Assembly: GCF_905475395.1 (NCBI RefSeq)
Contig: NC_058337.1
Coordinates: 71,506,368-71,570,367 of the forward strand
Direction: 5' to 3'
Length of the DNA stretch: 64,000 bases
Source of the DNA: Chrysoperla carnea
Taxonomy: Eukaryota > Arthropoda > Insecta > Neuroptera > Chrysopidae
A model generated the notes under the pieces. It was not told the origin of the DNA and made no database searches. It worked only from the letters and a program-made list of their open reading frames with translations. This document shows positions 45,630 through 56,630 of the stretch, one piece after another (the stretch's first letter is position 1; each line of letters begins with the position of its first letter). Both the position numbers and the translations under genes were made by a program.

Positions 45630-45782
45630 TTGAATTTGATTTTTTTCTGACGTTCTAGGAGCATTTTTAAGAAAAGTAACTAAACTGAATCTTTGCCGCT
45701 TTTTGCAAAGAGTTCAACTTAAAAAGTAGACATTTCGTTTTATACATAATAATTTTCTAACTGAAAAAATTATCTTTTAGAT

Positions 45783-48700
45783 ATGGCTGATTTCAACGAT
45801 CTCCTGTTTCAAGCTGAAAAACTAGCTAATGATCTCGAAGGAAATGATGAATTACCTAAAGTTGACCGTAGTCTACGACAAGTTTTAGAAGCCTCCAATG
45901 AATTGTACGCCCGTGTTGCCCAATCAGGTGCACAAGATATTCAAGCTAATTTGTTACTTGGTTCAAAAGGTATCGATTTGCCACAAATCTCACAAAAATT
46001 AGAGAATTTAATATCTCGTAAAACTTTTGAACCACTTGAGCCAATTGCCGATTCTGATATCCATACATTTTTAAAGAATGAAACAGAAAGCGCCATTTTA
46101 CGAATTATCTCCGAAGTTAACGAACGTGTAAGTAATTAATTATCTAGATTTCCGAGGCTACTGAAACTTTAATAGAAACTTAAGCAAACCATATTATATA
46201 TTTTTCAATAGTTATAATGAATAACCAACATATGTCGATGTTTTTCGAAGCTATTAAACATTGCTTAAAACCCATAAAACGATTAAAAAGCAAACCATAT
46301 TTTATATTTTTCAATAGTTAAAAGGAATAAACAATATATGCCGATGTTTTTCGAATTTATTAAACATTGTTTAAGGAGGGTCCCTCACCAGTAATAGAAA
46401 AAATAAATTAGTAGAAAATGATCCAAATTTTTAGTATGTTGTAGTTAACGATACATATTATTAAATCAAAAACAAATTTGGGTATCTTATCGATCAATTA
46501 AGAGAGTAATTAATTAATTAAAAATACACTAAATAACATAGCTAACATAATCATCCTCATATCATGCTATGCTATTTAGTGTATTTTTAATTAATTAATT
46601 ACTCTCTTAATTGATCGATAAGATACCCAAATTTTTTTTTTGATTTAATAATATGTATCGTTAACTACAACATACTAAAAATTTGGATCATTTTCTACTA
46701 ATTTATTTTTTTCTATTACTGGTGAGGAAACTTTCTTAAAACCCATAAACGATTCAATTTTCAGTTACAAATAAAAATATTAAAACTGATTTTTACTTAT
46801 TTTATTACTTATCTTGCTATAGAAGAGCTGTGTACAACTCTAAGCGTTTTGGCGTCTTAGAAACTAATTTTGTCCTTATAGTTATGCTATTAATGAGTAA
46901 TAATTTTTCCAGACATTGTCACAAGTTCAAGAACTTCAATGGGAGTATATTGAGAATGAATGGGATCAAGAGAAGTATAAATTGTTGAGCGCTATGACTG
47001 GACCATCGGAAGAATTTTTGAATTTAGATAAAACACTCCGTACATCCGTGTTACCTGAAGTACCATCACCATCTCCGCTAACCGTTGAAGAAACTTTATT
47101 TGCAAAGGAAATATTTAAATATAATAAATTCGTTATGGAGAATAATAAGAAAGTGTCTTTGGTTGAATGTTTTGCAAAGATAGCTAAAGACTTCCAAGAT
47201 ACGGTAATAAATATAGTAATTCTAAACTTAATCTGCAGCATATGATAATTCTAAATAAAACCAGAAAAAAGAGCTATTTTCCTAAATTTGTAAAAGTTCA
47301 CTCACAAAGTGGTAAAAAACCTTCGCACAGTTCAGTAAAAATGAAAAGTTTATTTATATTTTATATTGAAAATATAATGCCTTTTGTTAAACGATATTTT
47401 CATTGATGTAATAATCGCGTAAGGTCTAATTATTTTTAATTAATGATTCAAAATAATTTTCTTATAAAACAAAAAAATTACTGCAACCGATTTATTTAAT
47501 TTTTTTTTCAGAAAGTTAATGAAATGTGGGATATTCTAAGCTATATGCTGAATATTCCTCCATTACCAAGAAGTAAAGATCCTTTAATAAATCGTAGCAC
47601 AGCACCTGGATGTAACTTTATCATAAAGGCAGCTCGGACATACTTAGAAGATAGGTAAATATATTTGAATTTTTTACCTGATTGCCTCAGAAGGAGAAGT
47701 TAATGTGTATTATTTGGATCGTTTGGACCCTAAACGTCTTGATGAATTTTAACGTAGGAGGTATCATTAGCTTCGTCTTAATTCTGCGTCTTAATAACTT
47801 TTAAGCGGTGAGAGTTGCAGAAAACGTTTAAATACAAAAAATGTTTATAAAATTTAAATTTTTCCGTGCCATGAATCTTCTTAATTTCTACCTGATGTTG
47901 AAATTAATTCGTTTTAAAGTATTTTAATATTTTTATATCAAATTGTAAATTTTTAATAGTAATATAGTCTGATATTATTTATGTTCATTTTTCCTGTATA
48001 ATTCTCAGAATAATTTTTTATATTTTTTTTTTAGATACAAAATGTATATTAATAATGTTATTACGGAGGATTTACAAAATGCACGACGTGGAGGTGTACC
48101 TGGAACTTATCATCTTGTGCGTAGTTTTGTTGGATTACGTTTTCATGGTGATTATCTAGGTTTACAAGATGGTTTAATTGATGATCGACCCTTATGGCCA
48201 ATGATCTATTACTGTATACGGTGTGGAGATTTTAAGGCAGCCCTTGAATGTATCAAACATGCTGGGTGAGTATTTCCCTCTATCTAAACTTCGAACTATC
48301 TAAGCGATCTTACGTGTTTTCGTACCTTCCAATTATGGTTTGTAATGCTTAGAAATATTGATGAGAGAAAAAAATTTGGTATAGGTGTTCATAAAATCAC
48401 CTAGTTAGTCCATTCTATTTGTCCGTTCGCCTGTCTGTCTACCAGTCACCACGTCAACTCAAAAACGGAAGAGGGATGGCGAGCTGAAGTTTTTATAACA
48501 TGTTCCAGACCTAAACACTAACCTACAGCTATGATCCTATCATGTACTGTAAATGTATATTTCGTTATAAAATTGTATCTTAAATTCTTATCGATTTTTA
48601 TTCTTACGAATTTGTCAATTTTTAATATTTCCCTAAAATCAGGTTTTGACCAGATTATAAATTTATTTTTTAAAGAATGGCGTGTGAAGAACTTCAACCA

Positions 48701-51700
48701 ATTTTAGAGGAATATAGCAAAACCAGTGACTTAAAAAAGATAAATAAATTAGAGCAAATGATTAAAATTCAATATCGACGCAGTGTTCGTAACACTACGG
48801 ATCCATTTAAACGTGCTGTTTACTGTATATTGGGATGTTGTGATGTCGCAGATGAGCATTCTGAAGTAGCACAAACTGCTGACGATTATTTATGGTTAAA
48901 ATTAACTTTAATTCGAGAGGATGCTGAAGGTGAAAAATTAACTTTCAGTGATTTACAAACAACTGTTTTGGAATATTATGGTAAGTAACGTTTGTGTTTA
49001 GTTTTTAAAATCGCCATTTTCGGTTCTACGTTTTCAAACTGCAATATGTGCAATTTATATATTATGATCCTAAAATAAATTTAAAATGGATTTTTGGATA
49101 ATTTGTTATCCAATCTTGAAAGTGTTGGTCGGAAAACTAAAATATACAATCGATATGACTTTACGAGTGTACATGTTCTGTAGAAGATATTCACATATAA
49201 AAATTACGAAAATATAAAAAATTATCAATCCCGAATATTTTCATTTTGTTTTTTATTTTCAGGTGAAACACATTATCAAGCACATAAACAACCCCACTTA
49301 TATTTTCAAGTATTAGCATTAACTGGACAATTTGAGGCAGCCATTGAATTTTTATCACGTATCGAACGTTATAGAGTACATGCAGTTCATATGGCAATTG
49401 CCTTAAATGAAATTTATTTATTAGCTTTACCACGTGATGTACAATCTCCATTATGTAAGATTTTACAGTTTAGTTAACAAATGCTGGAAAGGGGGAGGGG
49501 TAGACAGAAATTCTGGAATAAAAGGAATTTATTTTAAAGCTTTGTTTTGATTAGTTACGTGATAAAACTACTGAAAGCTTTTTGAATCTACAATTATTTT
49601 CAAACAATAGGAGGATTCGATGCTATGATTTTTGTTTGTTGAAAAAACGGTTAACAGAAGCTTCGAACTTATCGTATAAAAATTGGAAATCATTAAAGTT
49701 TCTTTATTAGATTTAACTAGTAACATAACTTTGCTTTTGATAAAATTATATTTTCAGTTTGGCAGTCTCTTTATTGGCAAATCGTTTACTCTCTCATTCT
49801 CTGTTGATTATTTTCGATATATAAGTGAAAACAAAAAAGAGAAACTTTTTCATCGCTCTTTTCTTTATCACAATACTTAGATCAAAGGAATTTTACTATG
49901 CCAACTAATAAAAAAAAAAAAAAGCACAGAAATTTCTGTCTACAACCCGTTTCATCATTGAGTTATTATTAATTAAAATACTAATTTTATGTTTTAGTAT
50001 CGGAAGATCCTGGCGATCCCAAACCTGGTCGGCGATTAAATTTTGTACGTTTAATTATGTTGTATGTACATCGTTTTGAAATTACAAATCCATCAGAAGC
50101 AATTCAATACTTCTTTGTTTTGAGGTATACAATTTATTCAATTTTTTAGCCAATATTTAAAGTAGGATGATTTTAATTCAATATTTTTTCCAGAAACCTT
50201 GTTAATCTTGAAGGACAAAATCTATTTGCAGTTTGTGTATCCGATTTAGCACTAGAATGTCGTGATTATGACTTATTATTTGGAAAAATTCAAAGTAATG
50301 GTACCCGTTTGAAGGGATTAGTGGATCAATTTAGTTCGATTGGTATCAATACGCAAATGATTGCGGAAATGGTAGCAGACCAATTGAATCATAAGGGACT
50401 TTTTGAGGATGCTATTAAACTATACGATTTAGCACATGTAAGTAAATTATAAAAGATAAACTTATTTCAAAAAATAGTCCCATATGCATACTCATAGAAT
50501 ATGTAGATCAGACAATAGGGAAGTTTGTTACTTTTGTTCGTATTTTATTTTATTTTCGATCACACGCTAAAAAATATAAATAAGCCATAATCGTAAATGG
50601 TAAACTTTATAAAAAATTACTTAAGGGAAATTTAATTATGATAATATGGAAATTTAATTTTTATCTTTTAGTACATTATTCTGTTACACAAAAAACGCGC
50701 GGATGTACAATCCTTGCGTTTTTTTTTTTTACACTGAGTATACATACTCATTTAATGTTGGTAATTATAATCTTTATCAGTAGATGATACTAAACTTGAT
50801 TAAAATATAAAATAATTTTCTGTAATTTAATGCAAAGCAATATTACTTAGTACATTTACTGACGTAATATACATATTTATTCTAAAATAGTATTGTTATA
50901 GACTTGGAGTCGCTGACACAAGATTTCCAAATCATTTGTTTCAATACGGCAACCCGCCGGTAGATCAAATTACGTAATTATTAAATAAAAAAAAATGATG
51001 GTTACACTGTTGATCGTCCCGGAGTAATCGAAGGGTAATTGCTACAGGCTAATTTTTTGAATGAATTTTCTTTCTGTCATTCTTGAAAATCATCATGTCA
51101 TATTTTCCCAATGGTTCCAATTAACCGCCATATCATCGTAATTAAGCTGCATTTTATGGCGTTATGTCGGCTATTTGGATGTATCTGAAAAGTATGGCTT
51201 GATGATTTTCCTGAAAGGTATAAAGAAAATCATTAGATAAAAAAAGATAAGCTTCTTTTAATCCTTTTTCAATTACATGATTATTATTAATCATGATAGA
51301 TATGAATGATTATGAATGATTACATGATTTGACCTATTAACGACTCTACTGTAATAAATTGAATGGAAATTTTGTGTCAGTGTCTCCAAGTCCATTATAT
51401 TGAAAACTGAAATGCTTATTTTAAATATATTTTGCAGAAACATGAACAAGTTCTAAAATTAATGTCTACAATGCTATCACAAGTTGTACATCTTGCACCA
51501 GTACCTGGTTCAACGCGTGAACGTTTACAAATTTTAGCAGAGGAGCTAGCTTTTCGTTATGTGGGTGATTCGTTTAATTGTTCACGGCAAATTTACACAA
51601 CATTTTATATATTAAAAGATTTACTCAACTTTTTCGATCATTATCACAATGGACAATATGTGTTAGCTTTAGAAGCAATTCAAAAATTACAAATAATTCC

Positions 51701-53671
51701 GTTATCGATGAATGAAGTGGATGAGAAAGTGAGCAATTTTAAGAGTTTGGAGAGTGAAGTGTGTCGTGTATTACCAGATATTTTGTTGGCTACTATGAAT
51801 ATTTTATATCATCGATATACTCACATCGATGAAGGTACAGAACATTTGAAAGGACGTATTGATGAAACTGAAAAACTTGCAGTGAGTATTTTTGCATTAT
51901 AGTTTGTTTCTATTCAGATGTAAATATTTTAAAACAGCCGTCGAAATGAATTTTCATTTAATTGACATCCTTAAAAAGTGTCAATTATGCATAAGAAAGT
52001 TTTTCAGGCGCAAAAAGATTAATCCAAGTCGATATCAGAATCTGCTATACTATCCGTCCTATACATTCAATTCACACTAATAGACTAATCGTAAGCGCGT
52101 CAGACCTATGTCATAGCATTAACCAAAATATTTTTTCCTATTGAACTATGTACTATAGTATTTTATATGTATTTTAGAACGTTTGGATAACAAAAAACTA
52201 GAGTGTCAGGGTGGTGTTGAAAAATAGCCAATGCTACACTTTTGAAAAACGTAGCTAACTTAATATACATTATCAAAGCTACTTTTTTTAAGATATCTTA
52301 ATCATTACTATTCATTATTGAATTCTACATAACATGCACCCGTTTCAGCACCACCTGTGAGATAGTGTTCATTTTTTTAACGTCGTTTCGCCAGTTGACG
52401 TACTCCTCGAGCTATTTTGATAAACAAGATTATCAATCATAATAAAATTTTTAAAAAATCAACAATAATCCAAACTAATTTGATCATTACCAATAGTACC
52501 ATTTTTTCAGTCAATAGAATACTATCTGACTTTTTTCATCTCAATAGAGTGTGGAGTATGTCTACCAGAGAAATCATGTTAAAAAAAATTCTCCAAGTTC
52601 ACAACCTTACAGGTGGTGCAGAAATGTGTACATATTATGTAGAATATGATGTTCCCAACTTCTAGAATTACCATATATCAGGAATGGGGATTCGTAAGGG
52701 AAAAATATTTGAATCGAACCGGCATTTTTTCCGATTAAATTTGATAAAATTTTGCCAGAAGAGGGATCGATGGAGACTTATTTGTCATAACATATATAAA
52801 ACTAGCTGTGAACCATCCGCGCTTCGCCGGGAAACTTTAATTTTAAATACAAAGATTATTGTGTTATAATCTTCACTTCATTTTCCGTCACTTATCCCCC
52901 TTTTTCACAATTTTAACGATATTAATTTTTTGATGCGGAACCCTAATTTTTTGACATCCCATGTTACACGCTGATGATCAAGCTTTTTTTACGTGAAATA
53001 ATTTTTCAAATCGGTTAAGTACCTAGTTATTCAGTTGATCTATTATAATGTACCCACATAAACTTTTATCCTCCTTTTCACCACGTTAAGAGTTAAATTT
53101 TTTAATTTCTTCGTTGGTGCTCACCTAAAGTGTCAAAAAAAGCCCCACATATCAATTTACATAATCTGTATTTTTTTATAAAAATATTTTCATGGGATTT
53201 CCATACACAAACTTTCATCCTCTTTTTCACCACCTTAGGAGTTAAATTTAAAAAAATCCGTTAGGGAGCGTCTACATCGCAAAAAGAGTAACTATGCTTA
53301 ATTTCAAGTCAATCGGGAGCATAGTTTTAGAGATTTCGTGATAAATCCGTGAGTCAGTGGTATTTCGCTTATGTATATGCAGATTTGTTTTAATTTTCAG
53401 CTCTTACAAATTGATTATTAATTACTATTTTGATTATAAATCATTGATGTTGATATAAATTCTATTATTCAATGCCCGTCTGTAACGCTTGAAAAGCTTT
53501 TGTGAGGATAAACCCATAATTTCAGTAAATTAACTTTTGATTTTCTTTCAGCAACTACATTTTCTACGAGATCAAGCCAAAGCATTAACGAGTTTTGCAG
53601 GAACATTGCCATATCGTCTACCTGGTGATACAAATATTCGTTTAGTTCGTATGGAAATTTTAATGCATTAA
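45783..53671 (+). CDS. NUP93: Nucleoporin NUP93
   Basis: Ten coding exons: 45783..46127, 46913..47203, 47512..47654, 48035..48265, 48676..48980, 49263..49454, 49998..50124, 50194..50437, 51438..51881, 53552..53671. Every junction is GT-AG and in phase, giving 813 residues (human 819). NUP93 is the scaffold linker of the nuclear-pore inner ring; its N-terminal helix region binds NUP205/188 and the NUP62 complex, and its alpha-solenoid binds NUP35/NUP155. Conserved strings include the N-terminal [20 protein letters not shown], then [89 protein letters not shown] and [17 protein letters not shown]. Poly(A) signals AATAAA lie at 53699 and 53726. Intron 1 holds a MITE. Confidence 0.97.
46183..46374. 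repeat. Tandem duplication (about 105 bp unit) in NUP93 intron 1
   Basis: Unit 1 (46183-46290) and unit 2 (from about 46291) share AAGCAAACCATATT, TATTTTTCAATAGTTA, CGATGTTTTTCGAA and TATTAAACATTG(C/T)TTAA. Unit 2 is interrupted after TTAA by the foldback element and resumes with TTAAAACCCATAAACGATT at 46736. Confidence 0.85.
46375..46735. mobile_element. 361 bp foldback MITE with TTAA duplication (piggyBac-type)
   Basis: Left and right halves are near-perfect complements over about 160 bp, from CCTCACCAGTAATAGAAAAA inward through GTATCTTATCGATCAATTAA. The element is bounded by TTAA at 46371-46374 and 46736-46739. The unoccupied sequence survives in tandem unit 1 as CATTGCTTAAAACCCATAAA, which carries a single TTAA, so the ends and target duplication are fixed directly. 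TTAA targeting is the mark of piggyBac transposases. Confidence 0.9.
48376..48500 (+). repeat. Dispersed repeat family A fragment in NUP93 intron 4
   Basis: Blocks AAATCACCTAGTTAGTCCAT, GTCCGTTCGCCTGTCTGTCT and CTCAAAAACGGAA match, in complement, the right part of 41727..42240. Confidence 0.6.
52796..53392 (+). repeat. Dispersed repeat family B, copy 2, in NUP93 intron 9
   Basis: It begins AAAACTAGCTGTGAACCATC...CTTCGCCGGG and contains CATGGGATTTCCATACACAA and CCTCTTTTTCACCACCTTAG in the same order as 23689..24290. Non-coding, much decayed. Confidence 0.6.
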
Positions 53672-53761
53672 GGTTTTTTGTACTACTTTTTATATCAAAA
53701 TAAAAACACAAAATTTCAATTACACAATAAAAATGAATTTTATTAATTTCGAATATGATTC

Positions 53762-54713
53762 TTAAGCCACAAATTCATTAATATCACATGCAGTTGGTAT
53801 AATACTGGTTATTAAAATACCGGAAGTAAAACCATCATATTTTCCTTCTTTCATCTGAAATAGAACAAAAATTAAATATTTGAATTAAAAATTTCAAGTC
53901 TTCAAGATTAGATAAAAAACTTACCGCTCTATAATCTAAAAACATTTGTTTAAATCTTAAGAAATCTGTAAAAGTCAAGAGCATTTCGAATATTTCTCCT
54001 TCTAGTTCGTTATCCAAATCTGAATTATCATATTTTTGTCTGCAATTTCCAAAAAACGATTAATTGAGTAAGAGATACATCAATGAAAGTCTATGGTATG
54101 TAAAATAATTAACTATTATGGTACAATCCTTATATACAATTTTTTATTTAAACCTTAAAAACTAAAAGAGGTGAGTGCGATACCCCTCTTTTTGTGTTTA
54201 TTATATAGCCTAATTTGTGCGAATTAATCTGATATTGAATGATACCAACGTTGGATCTGGGTTGTCTATAAGTTTTTCTGAACAAGAGTCAATTGACAAA
54301 ATGCGGTCCTCGAATTTTGCATACTCAATTCTAGCGCCTGCTCTATATAACAATAAAAGAAAAATTTAGTTGGAGACTACGTACTCAAGTTGTCTAAGAA
54401 AATCTTCCATACAAAATCCTTGAATTTTACTTGTAAGATGAGTATCAATATAATTTTCAACAGTTTCCACATACTCCTTGAATATATCCATATATATGAA
54501 TTTATTTTCATCTAAATCTTCAAATTCTGTCCAATATTTATCCAAAAAGTTATTTGTTAAACATTGAAAGTTATCATCCATTACTAAATCTTCAATATGC
54601 CCAATAATTACATCAAAATATAAATCATCTGAACGATTCTCGTCATTATTTGTTTCTAATATAATTTCCTCAAAGTCCATACTTTGATCACTGTCATCGC
54701 CTTTTTCATTCAT
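53762..54713 (-). CDS. ARL2BP: ARL2-binding protein (BART)
   Basis: Three exons, 54385..54713, 53925..54039 and 53762..53854, join in phases 2 and 0 and give 178 residues (human 163). ARL2BP binds GTP-bound ARL2/ARL3 and acts at the cilium base, centrosome and mitochondria. The BART domain is plain: FDVIIGHIEDLVMDDNFQ, LDKYWTEFEDLDENKFIYMD, IFKEYVETVENYI, then EGEIFEMLLTFTDFLRFKQM with FLDYRA. The C-terminus reads GILITSIIP. The ATG at 54713 was chosen because the family starts with a short acidic leader; the frame is open upstream for 90 codons but reads as non-coding. Exon 1 uses a GTACGT donor. The stop is 90 bp from that of convergent NUP93. Confidence 0.93.
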
Positions 54714-55011
54714 TATGTTTCGAGCGAGTTTATTTTTGTAAAAAGAAAAACGGTAGAAAAAATTTATTGCATTTAAGTTAATGATACAAGTTACACTGTT
54801 TACAATTTCGTTTCTATGGTTACCATCTACGTAAATAAGGGGCAAAACCTCGCGAAAAGAATGAGAGGTAAATATCGGCATGAATTGCGATAACATATTC
54901 ATCTTTTTTACGAGCAGAATACAAAAATGGGAATAAAAACAAAAGTGAAAAAACATAATTGGTTGAGTAAATGGTTGAAACATAAGAAATATTGATGGTA
55001 AGAAAAAAATT

Positions 55012-55240
55012 TGGGTATAAGTGTTAAAAATCCCCTAATTAGTTCATTTCCGTTTGTTTGCCCGCCCGCCCGTGACCACGATAACTAAAAAACGAAAAGA
55101 CATAGAGTTCTATAAAACCAAAGTGGCACTGAGCAAGAGATATAATGTATGTGCATCTCATATCTACACTCTCTCTTGCTCAGTGTCACTTTGGTTAGAT
55201 AGAACTATACAAGGGGAAATTTTTATAGCGTGCTCTTACC
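55012..55240 (+). repeat. Dispersed repeat family A fragment carrying a hairpin
   Basis: TCCCCTAATTAGTTCATTTC and ACTAAAAAACGAAAAGA at the left and TTTTTATAGCGTGCTC at the right belong to family A. Between them lies about 110 bp of inverted repeat (55096-55213) with arms AGTTCTATAAAACCAAAGTG and GCACTGAGCAAGAGA. The other copies have no such arms. Confidence 0.65.
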
Positions 55241-55881
55241 GTAAACTGTTTAAACATCTGCTCAATTTTAGGGTTAGCGGACATTTTTGTACAGTTGCTA
55301 GGGAATTATTAGCTTTTACACCTAAAAATTGTATAAAAATATTAATATTTGTTGACAATTGCAGAAAAAAAAGTTTATATGCGTTTTGCTCTCAGAGGTT
55401 GAAAATACAAAATGCCGGCTTAGGGGATATAGGGAGGGCACAGGATAAGGAGTTAAGCCAGCTTTTTATGTTAAAGGCCTCGAAATTTGTATATATGAGA
55501 TTTTGAGATCGTTTAAATTATTAATCTGTGGTCAAAATATCAAAATTTAAAATAGTAGTTACAAAATGGCGGATTAGATATCTTTGAACATCCCACCCAT
55601 ACTTGAGTTATTTTACCGAGGCCAACATTTAAAGAAAAAAATACGTTTTTAATGCACACAGTTTAATTAAAGTGGTTCAATCCTTTAAATCTGATTTAAA
55701 ATAAGTTATATTTAGAAAAAATATAAATTCGAATCAATTGTACTATTATTAGGCTAAAAAACACACTTTGAAGTTAAAAAAGTTGGCTTCGGTAAAATAA
55801 CTTAAGTATGTATAGTTACGAAAATACGTGCTCCACTCGATATAGAAGAATAAGAATTTTGAATATTTTGATAATCTTAAC
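55241..55881. other. Intergenic, nothing recognisable
   Basis: The frame through 55054..55506 is an accident of the repeat and its flank. No gene seen. Confidence 0.4.
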
Positions 55882-56121
55882 CAAAGAGCATAGGATAGAG
55901 GAGAAGCAGCCCATATGAGCTAATGTAAAATCGTAGTATACGAGTTTCAGCGCCTCTACCGAGTCAGGCTTTCAAACTTAATAGTTAATAGTCACCCCCG
56001 CAAAGTAGTTAAACTTAATAGCCATACCCGCAAAGGCCTACAAACTTAATAGTTGATCGCCTCAGACTCCAGATGTCACTTATAATTATACTTCTGCTTC
56101 TTGTCTATCCTATAGTCTTTG
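55882..56121. mobile_element. 240 bp hAT-type MITE, copy 2
   Basis: By eye matches 6970..7209 in sequence, length and orientation, but sits in a different 8 bp target duplication, ATCTTAAC (55874-55881 and 56122-56129). It inserted independently, not by segmental duplication. Confidence 0.9.
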
Positions 56122-56630
56122 ATCTTAACGTATACCTAATGGTGCTTTAAATCAGCATGATGCAGTTCTTAAAGAGGGGAAGTGTTGTAACATCTTAAAA
56201 GATTACTAGAAAAGGGGGAGGGGGTATATTTATTGTACTAAACATGAAGATTATAAGACCTTCATGGTTATGAAGTTCATGGTACTAAATGACAAGCATT
56301 TTAAAAAAATTGATAAAACTTATTCAAGTATTTTATTTAATCCCTATCCATAATAATACAGTTTTTATTGTTCAGAACTGTGATGGAAAAATTATACTCA
56401 CGCCATCCCCTCACATAAGTTACCAAATTCATTAACATTAAATAATAGAGCGATAAATAATTAATTTTGATTAAAAAAGAAATATTAAATCAATTTTTAT
56501 TCGTATTATACACAAAAAGTATTAAATATATAGAGAGGTTTTACTTTAAAAAAGTTTTGAACAGAACGTAACGCTATCTACAATTAAAAAACTTCAAACA
56601 ATTATTCAAAATAAATTTCAGTTGAAGTTT

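Noticed and set aside
45275-45650. Four overlapping open frames on both strands near 45.3-45.6 kb
   Set aside because: All lie in the arms of the foldback element; GC-rich inverted arms create similar frames on both strands.
54714-54983. Upstream in-frame extension of ARL2BP by 90 codons
   Set aside because: The residues look non-coding and the family starts with a short acidic leader matching the ATG at 54713.
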